Source of the DNA: Simmondsia chinensis
Taxonomy: Eukaryota; Streptophyta; Magnoliopsida; Caryophyllales; Simmondsiaceae
Direction of reading: 5' to 3'
Assembly: GCA_018398585.1 (NCBI GenBank)
Contig: JAGTTD010000011.1
Location: 10,459,846-10,523,845 of the forward strand
Length of the DNA stretch: 64,000 nucleotides
Below, piece by piece: positions 22,291-31,946 of the stretch (position 1 is the first letter of the stretch; each line of letters begins with the position of its first letter). The notes below the pieces were generated by a model, which saw only the letters and a list, made by a program, of their open reading frames with translations, had not been told where the DNA came from and did no database searches. Both the position numbers and the translations under genes were made by a program.

Positions 22291-23461
22291 AAACATTGTA
22301 AATGCAAACATTTGTGTAACTATCTAATATGAGTCATGTATAATGTAGTGATACCTATTCTTATATTTTAGCAAACACAATAAGTCAGATATCTACAAAA
22401 CTGTACTATCATGTATGCAATAATGACCCAAACACACCACTCCTTACTCCCCAGCAGCAGAGTAGTATGAAATTAGTTTTAGTAAGAACTATTCTCAATT
22501 AACATATTTTCTTGTAACTCTTACTAAACATGATTAACTCACCACTTTACCTTAGTCTCTAACATAACACAACAAAGCTCCTTAGGGAGGCTAATGTATT
22601 ATGCTAGCCAAGTATAAACCATTACCTAAACTGCTATACTTAGTCTCTAACATAACACAACAGAGCTCCTTAGGGAGGCTAATGTATTACGCTAGTCAAG
22701 TGTAAACTATTACCTAAACCTTTATACAAATACAAGCAATACTCCTTGGCAGCATGGTCACTTCGCTTCTTTGCACTTTGGTTTATCCTAATAGAAGTCT
22801 AGCACTATAACCTACAAATCGACACCCTCAGTGGGGAGTGATGCCAATTCATAATACTGCTAGACCGGTAATAGAGACCGTGAGATTTCAATAATTGAAC
22901 CTCATTCCCACTTGAATTTTATATACTAGTGGTTTTAATTAAATTGCATTTATTTCTTAAATTATCTCATAATCTCCATTAGAATCTCATTCTAAAATGA
23001 ATTAACTAATAAAAATTATTTTTTAATTATTTTTTAACACTACTTACTTCTGCACGTCCCAAAATTTTTTGTTTATTTATTTATTTAATAATAAAAAATG
23101 CCACGTAAGCACCAATGTTATCACTGACATCAACATTGATGTCAGCGTTAGCAATTAATTAAAAAAATAATTGAATATAATCTCATTAGATCAATTAATC
23201 CAATTTCATTAATCTTGATCAAATGAGCACAATCTCATCATACGAATAATATGAATGTAATTTTAATTAATCTACATTGACATATATGAATTAACTACTA
23301 ATTTGTTATTGATTTAAACTATATAAACTGGTACTTTTATTATTATAAAAATCAAATTAAATTATGATTCCTTCTTAATAAAATCTCTATTTTATTAAAT
23401 CGCATCTCTATTTAATTTTATCTTATTATGCCTATCATGTATATTATGAATGTACTTACGG
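22291..23461 (-). other. Leader of element A
   Basis: About 1.2 kb between primer site and gag carries no gene. It contains one copy of the paired-hairpin unit that is repeated eight times in element B (about 22958-23002: AATTATCTCATAATCT and TTAGAATCTCATTCTAA). It also contains a duplicated stretch around CTCCTTAGGGAGGCTAATGT at about 22560-22700 (unit of about 105 bp, two copies). Confidence 0.7.
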
Positions 23462-23479
23462 GCTAGCTCTGATACCAAT
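23462..23479 (-). other. Element A primer binding site
   Basis: The minus strand next to the LTR reads TTGGTATCAGAGCTAGCC, an exact TGGTATCAGAGC complementary to the 3' end of plant initiator methionine tRNA. Confidence 0.92.
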
Positions 23480-25329
23480 TGTTGGGACGAATTTCAAAAT
23501 TTTTTCCTTAGTTTATTAAACTCAACTAGCAGAAGGGTCTAAAATTCCTAATTTTAAAGCTACAGTTGATTTAAAATTCTAATTTAAATCTACAGCTCTT
23601 TACTCTAATACATTCATAATAATGACCTGAATATAAATATAAAGAATACCAGAAAATCAGAAAATAATTGAGACCGAGAAGCCTTCTATGCAATCATCTC
23701 AAAAATAGCCAAAGTGTGGGCTTCGTAAAATATTTAACCAAAGAGAAAACATTTCAATGAAAATTTTCTCTCTCATTAGATCTCCCAAAGTCAACGCTTC
23801 CATAAAACTTTTAATTTATTTGGATTGGATGCCAAACCTTTAAATCAAAACCTTTATTTATAGTAGGATACCGGAGTAAAATATTAAAAAATTTCCAATG
23901 TGGGATGCGGAAATACAAAGCAAAACATAGCAATGTCGGTCCAAATGACGCTGTTTCACTTTGGGGTATAACACGTGTTTTTTGCCCTGTCACGAGCTGC
24001 CACGTGTCAAGGCCGGATTGGCCAGTGCCCGAAGGCAGTGATTGATACCTAGTCAACCCAGCGTACGACACGTGCCGTGCCCTGATTGGCTACCGCGTTT
24101 AAAAGCGGATTGCCACCCGATTTTGTGATTTTTTATTTTGTTTTGTTTTGTTTCCCTAATGTAAAAATTCTTCTTATGAATTTTAATATTGAAAAAATTA
24201 TTTTATATTATAATTTTTAATTTTTATTCATCTCTTGAATAATGTTTAGCAATTAAATTTACTCATCTCATGAATTTTTTACATTTTTCCGAAGGCAATA
24301 AAAACAAAGGCTTGCGCAGGGATCTTAAGGACAATTTAAATCTAGCTCCAAATGGGTTAAATTAATTTCCATCTCATAATAAAACTTAATTACCATATAA
24401 TTAGACTTAATTCTACTAAATAAATCTCATTGCACTCTAGACTTAAATAATTTATTCGATAATTCCCAAATAGACTATTCTTATAACAACAACCCCTCTA
24501 TAAGATGTCCATGACGAAAAACAATTATAACTAATACCATTAGTTTTTTCACAGCTTCTCTATTAGTTACCGACTCGCTCTTTACTAAATAATTCATTTG
24601 TACTTGAACATATTCACAGTATATATTCCAAATGTCAAACACTTAGAACACTTTGGACAAAGATTTCAAATGAATTCAAATGCTTGTGAATTAGCTAAGG
24701 GGACATCTATATCTCGTAAGAAACTATAGATTCCCTATTGAATTCTCGATGCTTGTCACATTTCACGCCACTACCCAGTTAGTCATTTATAAAGACCTTA
24801 CTTATAGTACACTAAAGTAACTAACATTCCATGCAAAAGTCTAGAATTCTCTCAGGATTTAGAGTCATCGTTCGAATAGTGCAACATTAGTCACTCATTT
24901 CTGATAGTAGTCTAAAAACAAGTGACCTACATGGTCCAACTTAGTGTACCAATCTTATTAAACATTCCAATCTAACACTTTTTGATCGCCATCCACATGA
25001 CCAAAATAAGTCATCTAAAGTGTTAAGTCATAGTCTTAACATACAAGTAGTCCCAGCTTGTCACCGACTACGAGCTTTTCAAATAACATTTCATACCGTT
25101 TATTCCAAGTTGATATATGGCTTAATCTCATTGTCCACTTTGAACAAATATGTAAAATGTAATCTGGGGACTATGTCCATCTCATGGACGTTACTTAAAA
25201 GCAAATCACATGCAGTACATATACTCACTTACACAAATTTAACAAGGAAACGACTGGAACTTCAATTTTATTCATTAATAAAGTGGAATTACAAGATAAA
25301 TATGGATTTTCAGGACACTATTCCTAACA
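23480..25329 (-). repeat. Right LTR of copia element A (5' LTR)
   Basis: The LTR spans from TGTTGGGACG at 23480 to CCTAACA at 25329 (1850 bp), with TGTT...AACA ends. It is followed at once by PMD-coding sequence. It is clearly closer in sequence to the LTRs of elements B and C than to the left LTR of its own element. Confidence 0.88.
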
Positions 25330-26406
25330 CAAAGGTCTCACTCATGTATGATTTCCCTCTTTTAAAATCTCTTACCTTCTGTTGGAATACTTGTTACAAT
25401 GCTTTCATTCCGTTAGAGGGCTTTCATGGTATTACTCTTGAAGACATTGCGGCTATAATGGCTCTTTCACCTGGAGGGGCTGTACTGCCCTTGGATTCTT
25501 TCATCTCAAAAGAATTTGAGGCTTTTTCCTCTTCTTCCTCTGTGACTTCCTTGTCCAATGGTTATGCGACCTTCGTTAACTTCTTTTTCAAACAAGTCCA
25601 CAATTATGGGCAAGGATCCAAAGAAGAAGATTATTTTTACCTATTCTACCTGAACAAGTTTTTCTTCGCCAATTCTTCTAACACCATCCTTAAATCACTC
25701 AAGATGGTGGCAGATAACCTAGCCTTTAATTTTGGTCCTTGAGCTCTGGGAGCATTACTTTTGGCATAAGTATACGAATGCCTTAGCATCATCACAGCAA
25801 AAAATTACACTATCCAACTAGGAGGACCCCTTTGGCCAATCCATTTATGGACCCAAGCCTACTTCCCCCAACTTTGTCATAAAGGCCTCTTCATTCCCAA
25901 AAATGACACCGTCACCTACTATGGGGAATATTATGCACTCATGGTGGTTCTTTTGCCTCTAGGGTGGCACTTTGATTATTTTCTCAAGAAGTGATTGGCT
26001 TCTCATGGAAGGTCAGGGGTTTAAAGGACCCCATTTAGGGAAAGGAAACTCGACCCCCTTCTAATTCAGAAAATTAAACCTACATCTTGATGTCTCTATT
26101 GAGATCAATTATTAGAGCTGGCAGGCAATTACATGCCATTGAGACTTTCCATTATACCACCAGACTCATCCTAGTGTAGAGTTTTACAAGCCTGGATTGT
26201 TAACCAAATAATTTAAGATGGTTCAGGACGTTCCTTTTCCCAATGTTTAGACCACGAACCTAGCCGTTAGCCTATGGGGATCTTGTTCCACGCAAGTATG
26301 CCCCTTAGGCCACCCTTTAGGTTTCAACTTGGTACCAAGCCTATTGGTCTTCTTTAGAGGCTAAAGGCACCACATAGTATTTTATGCATTATTTTGAGTC
26401 TAAATG
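25330..26406 (+). pseudogene. Tat-2 antisense extra ORF: plant mobile domain (PMD), first part
   Basis: An open frame enters from the LTR of element A and is PMD-like from 25330 to a stop at 25741: LKSLTFCWNTC, then ITLEDIAAIMALSPGGAVLP, then YFYLFYLNKFFFANSS. This is the plant mobile domain layout (aminotransferase-like PMD). The domain goes on in frame-shifted form to about 26406 (WPIHLWTQAYFPQL, then MHYFESK). The N-terminus is missing because element A cuts it. PMD proteins occur both as host genes and as cargo of plant transposons; here the context, facing a Tat pol, favours cargo. It is broken by several stops. Confidence 0.75.
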
Positions 26407-26818
26407 TGTTATGATTCAAGATTAATCTTGAATCATAACCTAGAATAGAGGAAGAATTGGGATGCGAAGTAAAAGAAAAGAGAAGAGAAATAGAGAGAAA
26501 GTTAGGGTTGAGAAAAAGAATCAATTCAATTTCATTCAATGCCTTCTTACAAGAGAATATCTCACTACTTATAGGATTTGAGCTAAGAAAGAAGAATCAC
26601 AGCATCGGGACACAATTTCCACTGACTTACAACTTCAGCCGCCAAAATAGACCAAAGCTTCCTAACTGACATAACTACCCTTCCCGCCGAAGACTAATTC
26701 AAACCAAAGACTAGAACTAGACTTATTCTAAGCAATTACAACCCTTCAATATCAAGATAAAGCAATTACAAACAATTACAAACTCTAATTCAAATTCCCT
26801 TCAGCTAAGATCATGACA
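26407..26818 (-). repeat. Solo LTR (412 bp) inside the PMD ORF
   Basis: The sequence runs from TGTTATGATTC to GATCATGACA, with flanks AAATG (26402-26406) and ACATG (26819-26823), a target duplication with one difference. Discounting one copy, the PMD frame runs on without a break (FESK before, CTISRAIHPTK after). On the minus strand it has LTR-like organisation, with a TTCTCTTGTAAG-type transcript end region followed by a CT-rich tract. One terminus carries a perfect 30-bp palindrome. No internal region remains, so it arose by recombination between two LTRs. Confidence 0.8.
26409..26438. repeat. Perfect 30-bp palindrome at the LTR terminus
   Basis: The arm TTATGATTCAAGATT is followed directly by its exact reverse complement. 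It lies 2 bp inside the end of the solo LTR. Confidence 0.97.
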
Positions 26819-27562
26819 ACATGTACCATCTCAAGAGCCATTCATCCAACCAAGGTGAAGGAAACCCCCATCAAGCAGGCCTTGCCAATTAATTACCTTT
26901 TATAGATCTTCGAGATGATTTTACAGCCTAAGTCAATTGGAATACTTACTCAATATTATTCCTTTGCACCTCTAGCTACTCAAAGTTGTGTAGCAAAGAC
27001 TCCCAAGGTCACGAGGAGCTTTACTAGATTGCTTTTGGAGGAGTCCCCCCTTAAAGCCACTACACAGTGCTAGAAGTAGGCAGCTCCAGGAAAAGAAGCA
27101 GAAGAAAAGCTGCATCCATCCCTCCAACATGAATTACCCAAGTAAGGGAGGAGGAAGAAGAAGATGAAGAAGAGGTGTCAGTCTCTCAATTGGTTAAAAA
27201 GAGGAGAGTCAGACTCCCTCATAAGTGGAATGAGCCTTGTTCCCTTGACTCTTCTTTCTTACTTCCTCCTCTCAAGGTTGTCCTAACTCATCTTTCATGT
27301 TAGGTTACTCCAACTCCAGTGACCATTTAAATCCTAGGCTACCCCATAAGGAGTCAAGTCCATGAATCCCCCTACGAGACACAGCTAGTGGACTCGGCCG
27401 TTGAAGACGCAGAGGGCTCCATCGCATTTATTTTGGAAGCCATATCAAGTGACATACTAAAAAGAAATCCTCCTCCAACTCCCCCAAGGAAGGAACTCAT
27501 TCAAGCTGCATTCCTCTTTTAGGGGCCCCCCAGTTGTTACTGAAGAGATTCATGAAGGTATA
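26819..27562 (+). pseudogene. Tat-2 PMD extra ORF, middle part
   Basis: After the solo LTR the frame continues TISRAIHPTKVKETP and then becomes a charged linker with a Glu-rich stretch at about 27160 (EEEEEVSVSQLVKKRRV type). It goes on with VVLTHLSC and VHESPYETQLVDSAVEDAEG to VVTEEIHEGI at 27562. Several stops interrupt it. The acidic-then-basic linker fits the tail of PMD proteins carried by plant elements. Function beyond the domain is unknown. Confidence 0.6.
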
Positions 27563-27961
27563 TGTCATGACCCGACTATATTAGTATTGTCAAGATAGAG
27601 GATGTGATTTAGTATTAGTAACTCAATGATATAATAAGTAGTTAAGTCATGTTTAAGCTTGATGTTGGTTGCTCTTCATGTCACGTCAGTTGTCTTTGGG
27701 TTATTAGTGGCGGCTGGCCAAGTGAGATGGTTAGCTAGAGGATCTAGATGCAATGTATCTCATTAAGTGAAGCATTAGTATAAGTAGGGGAGTCTCTCTT
27801 GTAATCCACATTATTGATGAAAGAAATTGACACTTTTCTCTTCTTATCTCCAAAATTCACTCTATTTTCTCATCTTCTTCACTTCTTTCTCATCTCATAT
27901 TCTACTATCCCTAGGTCATGTATTGAGTTGATCTCGTATCATGACAATTGGTATTAGAGCT
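27563..27961 (+). repeat. GTATA element 5' LTR and primer site
   Basis: The LTR begins TGTCATGACCCGAC and ends ATCATGACA at 27946. A likely promoter region precedes the CT-rich transcript leader at about 27835-27915. The methionine-tRNA-like primer site lies at 27948-27961, two positions different from the consensus TGGTATCAGAGC. Confidence 0.93.
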
Positions 27962-28205
27962 CCGTTTTAGGCTTTTGATTAAGTTGATTTAGTTCAATTT
28001 AGTTTTATAAGCTTAAGATCAAGGGGATTTGATATCAAATATCCTTGATCGCATTGCAAGTTGATTAAGAGTTCAAGTTTGAATTCTTAATTAATAAGCT
28101 TGCAGTTACAACCTTATTTAGTTACATCTGCTCTGGTTCTTGATGATTTGCATTTGATTTAGTTGAATTCACTTCAATTAACTTGAGTTTGTATTGAATC
28201 CAGCA

Positions 28206-28627
28206 TGATTTACAACATAAATCAAGCGGTTGGAGATGGAAATGCTACAATTGAGGCATTGCAGCTGGAACAAGAAGCTTGTGTGCAATAGCAGGTGCAA
28301 CAGCTCACGCAATGCTGTAAACTCACCTTACCTCGATCAGAATCGCAATATTTGCAAAAGCAGCTGCAAATTCTTGGAATACAAGATCGAGACAATGAAA
28401 AGGAACTTATTCAGTTGTTAGCAGGGCAAAAGCTAGGGTTTGGACAACGAAGGGCAAATCAAGATTCATTCGCATGCTCTGCTATGATTGGATTGAATTG
28501 TGTTGTTCCAAAACAAATTGTTGAAGATCCGCTGCAAATGAGTGTACACGAGGGAAGATATGGAGTTGTTGTGCTCCGGATGATCGAGCTACTACTGGAT
28601 GGTCAAGTAATTCTAGATTTACTGTAA
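28206..28627 (+). pseudogene. GTATA element ORF segment 1, Gln-rich
   Basis: From an ATG at about 28206 the frame gives a Gln/Leu-rich helical product (GNATIEALQLEQEA, one stop at about 28288, then QLTQCC, YLQKQLQILG, ELIQLLAGQKLGFG). It ends at a stop at 28625. The start of many plant gag proteins is Gln/Glu-rich in this way, but there is no capsid signature and no zinc knuckle. I do not recognise the family. Confidence 0.5.
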
Positions 28628-28701
28628 CTGAGGAGGTATTTGGAGAATGTGGACCCCAAATTAGTGCAATACGGTAGGAAATCGATGCAATACAGCCTGA
28701 A

Positions 28702-30009
28702 GTGCAGATTGAGGAACCAAATTTTGGCGCTGACATCAAATCGCAAGTGCAAATTGAGATTTTGAGTACCAGGAAGTTAAGGTTGAAGGTTCTGTTGCAG
28801 CAGTATGTGAAAATTAGTTTGATCATTCATCTAAATTGTAAGAAGTGCTACTCTAGCAAGAGGATAGTAGCATTGGAGAAGCCAATCCTAGTTTTCCAAG
28901 GAGTTGCTCCAAAATTCTTATAACTTGAAACAAATAATGAAGCACTTGGAAGGCTATTTGAGTGCATCCAGTGGGGAATGAAGCAACCTAAGGTAGTGTT
29001 GATTTCTATTGATAGGCTTGGAGCATTATGTTACATTCAAAGAAGTATCAAGAGGGCAAGGAGAGGATCAAAGTTTGGCAGCCATGATACAAATTCAGCC
29101 TTAAACCATGAAGACGACAGTGTAGAACTTTCAAATGCAGAACATGTTGCTGATGATTCTGTTGTTAGAGCTACTGCAAGGATTAGTTTGAGCAATTTGG
29201 GCTTCGAATGCAGGAGATGTTTGCTGCAATGTAACGTTCATGGGAGGAAAGTTTGGATCGGCATTTCAAAAGAATGGATTGGCAGTTCGATGGCTTACTT
29301 GAATAGCTCAATGGATAAAGTTCCCTAGTGGAATTGAGTCCTCAAGGGGAAGTGCTATGTAAGGACATTAATCAAGTATCAGGGGAAGCTCCTTACCTAC
29401 CACACTCAGCATTGAATCCATCTATAAATGCATCAGCTCATCAATTGAATGAGGCATCAATGTATTCATTAGATCTAGTTGAGGCGATTCAGCAGCAAGA
29501 TGAGCAAGTTAAGGTGCTAGAGGTTGATGGGAATTATGTTATGAGTGTTAGTGCAAGTGTAAGTGAAAAGAAGAAGCCAATTGCTCAAGGGTGTGTGACA
29601 CCTTCACAAAATCAACAAGCTGACTGTCATCAAAAAGTTTTTGCGGTAGCAAAAGAGGTTCATGTGCAGCACTCGAGAGGTTAATAGGGTGACTAACCAA
29701 GCATGTTTGAGACCATTTAACCCTGGAAAGGGAGAATTACATGCTCCTTGGGACAATATTCAGCAATGGCAGCAGAATACTGAGCTGGAAGTGGATCAAA
29801 ACTTGAGTGTTGGTATTGGATTTAGTTGGGAACCGGGAATTGCTGCTGTAGGCCAGGGAATTCAGAAGCCGAAGTGTATGTTGGCTCAAGCGTGTGGAGC
29901 TGGTGCTTACTCATCCTTGAGTACTAATAATAAACCACCTGAACCAATGGACTGGAGTAAATTATTGAGTTCAATAATGGTGAATTCAGCAGCGCAGATG
30001 CATTGGTAA
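28702..30009 (+). pseudogene. GTATA element ORF segments 2-4, unknown
   Basis: Three successive frames read like coding sequence: 28702-29328 with one stop at 28921 (VALEKPILVFQGV, then KQPKVVLISIDRLGA and IKRARRGSKFGSHDTNSA), 29328-29684 (EVDGNYVMSVSASVS) and 29662-30009 (HAPWDNIQQWQQ, GIGFSWEPGIAAVGQG). Composition is balanced, not low-complexity. No transmembrane or catalytic motif is evident. The word DTNSA occurs here and again in the next frame, hinting at an internal duplication. Function unknown. Confidence 0.5.
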
Positions 30010-31115
30010 ACAGGTTGGCTGAGCAATCTCACCTTTGTAGCCAAACGGGTGGAATAATTCAGTCCATAAGTTGCTACAAGAAGAGGAAGTATAGCAACAG
30101 CGATACAAACTCCGCAAGACATCAGGAGGGGCTCTCAACAGCACCATCAAAATCAGCAATGAATCAGCCAATTGCTCGAATTCAGCTGGGAAGTGTGCAA
30201 GAACAGGTTAACTTGCAGGCTCAATTGAGTAGAATTGGTGTCTTTTCAGCTAAGAATAATGGAGGATTATCATGGAGTTTGGATCAAGAGTTAGATGCTT
30301 TGGTTGGTCAAGTCAAAAGAAGTTTGCAGCTTAGCTGGGGAATTTGGGACAAATCTAGCATTAATCCAGGGTTGTATAAAGCTGTTCTGAAGTTCCAGCA
30401 GTTACTTGGGCTAGGGCATTTTGCATTCATTCTTTTGCTCATTGATAATAGATCAAGGTTTGTCCATTTGAATCATATTAGCTGCAGAAAATCATCTGTG
30501 CGCAGTAGCCAAAAGGGAATTCTAACAAGAGCTGAAGGCTTTGTCAATAATCTGGAATTTGTATGCTGCATCTTGTGGGTTGTTAGTTCAGCTATATTGA
30601 TGGTTCAAACTACAGTAGAATCTCTTTGGAGTTCAACCAGGGAGCTTGAGAACTTATCTTGGTGGAGAAGAGTTCGGAATTTTCAGGCCAAGGTTTCAAT
30701 TGCTAGAGAATCTAAGCTGAAATGTTGCACTGTGAAGCAATTTACTAGATGTCTTTTGTGGACTCTCTTAATGTCTTGGCAAGTCAAGGAAGAGGAAGCA
30801 GGTTGTGTGGATGGCAAAGTAAGAGGTCAAGATATGGTTGAGTGTGCAAGGGTTTGGGAAAAGAAAGCTGAGATTTCCCTCACATCAATGTTCAACCATG
30901 TTGCGCAGCTAGCTGATTTCAGAAAGGTTGATGTTAGTTCATTGATTGGCACATTGTACTGGTGGGCAGCTGTTTTTAGGGATGTTAAATGGGCAAGCTT
31001 AGTCCTTGGATGCCTTGGAAATAAAAGAACATCTGAAAGACTTCACCCTAAACAGGACAGGAGCTGGTACTACAGCAGCATATCACTCACGCTCGTCAGT
31101 GCACAACAGCTATGA
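30003..31115 (+). CDS. GTATA element ORF of 370 codons, unknown
   Basis: An uninterrupted frame of 370 codons ends at TGA... region 31113-31115. Recognisable pieces are RKYSNSDTNSARHQEG near the start, LSWSLDQELDALVGQVKRSL, a hydrophobic segment LGLGHFAFILLLIDN, a second one VCCILWVVSSAILMV and the end SSLIGTLYWWAAVFRD. The two hydrophobic segments could be membrane helices. The first in-frame codon listed is GTG overlapping the previous frame's end, so the real start is unclear and it may be the downstream part of a longer frame. No link to gag, pol or envelope families is visible. Length well above chance in this base composition suggests former coding function. Confidence 0.45.
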   Translation: MVNRLAEQSHLCSQTGGIIQSISCYKKRKYSNSDTNSARHQEGLSTAPSKSAMNQPIARIQLGSVQEQVNLQAQLSRIGVFSAKNNGGLSWSLDQELDALVGQVKRSLQLSWGIWDKSSINPGLYKAVLKFQQLLGLGHFAFILLLIDNRSRFVHLNHISCRKSSVRSSQKGILTRAEGFVNNLEFVCCILWVVSSAILMVQTTVESLWSSTRELENLSWWRRVRNFQAKVSIARESKLKCCTVKQFTRCLLWTLLMSWQVKEEEAGCVDGKVRGQDMVECARVWEKKAEISLTSMFNHVAQLADFRKVDVSSLIGTLYWWAAVFRDVKWASLVLGCLGNKRTSERLHPKQDRSWYYSSISLTLVSAQQL

Positions 31116-31346
31116 AATATTGTTGTTAGGCTTCCTTAGTTGCAACAAGAGGTTCTTATTGTGGATATTGGGGTTGGTGTTGACTAATTTGTATGGTCTG
31201 GTGGACCTCCTGCAGCTATGATTTCTTATACAAATTCAGCAAAAGCTCATCAATTCAGCTCCTACTTGTACAACAATAAGTGTTCTTCAATGTTTCAACT
31301 CTCTCCTAAGATTCTTGAGGACAAGAATCTCTTAACAGGGGAGTAT

Positions 31347-31731
31347 TGTCTTGACCCGACTATATTAGTATTTTCAAGATAGGGGATGTGATTTAGTATT
31401 AGTAACTCAATCATGTAATAAGTAGTTTAAGTCATGTTTAAGCTTGATGTTGGTTGCTCTTCATGTCACGGCGGTTGTCTTTGGGTTATTAGTGGCGGCT
31501 GGCCAAGTGAGATGGTTAGCTAGAGGATCTAGATGCAGTGTATCTCATTAAGTGAAGCATTACTATAAGTAGGGGATTCTCTCTTGTAATCCATATTATT
31601 GATGAAAGAAATTTACACTTTTCTCTTCTCATCTCCAAAATTCTCTCTATTTTCTCATCTTCTTCAATTCTTTTTCATCTCATATTCTACTATCTCTAGG
31701 TCATGTCTGGAGTTGATCTCAGATCATGACA
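31347..31731 (+). repeat. GTATA element 3' LTR
   Basis: Begins TGTCTTGACCCGAC after the purine tract and ends GATCATGACA, directly followed by the GTATA target copy. It is collinear with the 5' LTR, with one single-base insertion and about two dozen substitutions. Confidence 0.95.
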
Positions 31732-31736
31732 GTATA

Positions 31737-31946
31737 AGTTCCTCCACTCATCTCATGAATCTCTTTTTTGAATCGATGAGTTGGTCCTAACATGTAAATT
31801 CTTCTTTCTAAGGAAACACCTGAAGCAAAAGCCCTAATACTAGAAGAGCAAGCAGTAACCTCTCCCTCAACACTAGTTGTACCTCCTGAGGTTAGCCTTG
31901 ACCTTTTTAAAGTTTGGTTTTTATTCCTAAGTCATGCCTCTCTTCT
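31737..31946 (+). pseudogene. Tat-2 PMD extra ORF, third part
   Basis: The frame resumes after the GTATA element as SSSTHLMNLFFESMSWS and reaches a stop at about 31788; another frame then gives a Pro/Ser/Val-rich segment (about 31810-31900). It is cut at 31946 by element B. Only continuity with its flanking parts identifies it. Confidence 0.55.

Larger units (their letters stand above)
16997..25329 (-). mobile_element. Copia element A (Tork/Angela-like), probable recombinant
   Basis: On the minus strand: LTR 25329-23480, primer site, long leader, gag, protease, integrase, reverse transcriptase, RNase H, purine tract, LTR 18734-16997. The domain order is that of Ty1/copia and the family is the same as elements B and C. 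The two LTRs are strongly different. The flanks do not form a target duplication: the left flank is AAGAT inside a SIRE-like element and the right flank is CAAAG inside a PMD ORF. Both flanking elements are truncated at this point. I infer recombination between two related insertions with loss of what lay between. Confidence 0.75.
27563..31731 (+). mobile_element. LTR retrotransposon without recognisable gag or pol (GTATA element)
   Basis: LTRs lie at 27563-27946 (384 bp) and 31347-31731 (385 bp). They share TGTC...GACA ends and differ at about two dozen positions by eye (around 6 percent). Perfect 5-bp target duplications GTATA flank the whole at 27558-27562 and 31732-31736. The primer site TTGGTATTAGAGCT (27948-27961) follows the left LTR and a purine tract AACAGGGGAG precedes the right one. 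The internal 3.4 kb holds several long plus-strand frames, none with protease, integrase or polymerase motifs. It is structurally complete but must have borrowed enzymes, or its cargo is a host-derived sequence. Frame continuity of the PMD ORF across it confirms the borders. Confidence 0.93.

Noticed and set aside
30003..31115. Retroviral-type envelope gene
   Set aside because: Two hydrophobic segments alone are not enough; there is no signal peptide at a defined start, no cleavage motif and no pol in the element, so I keep it as unknown.
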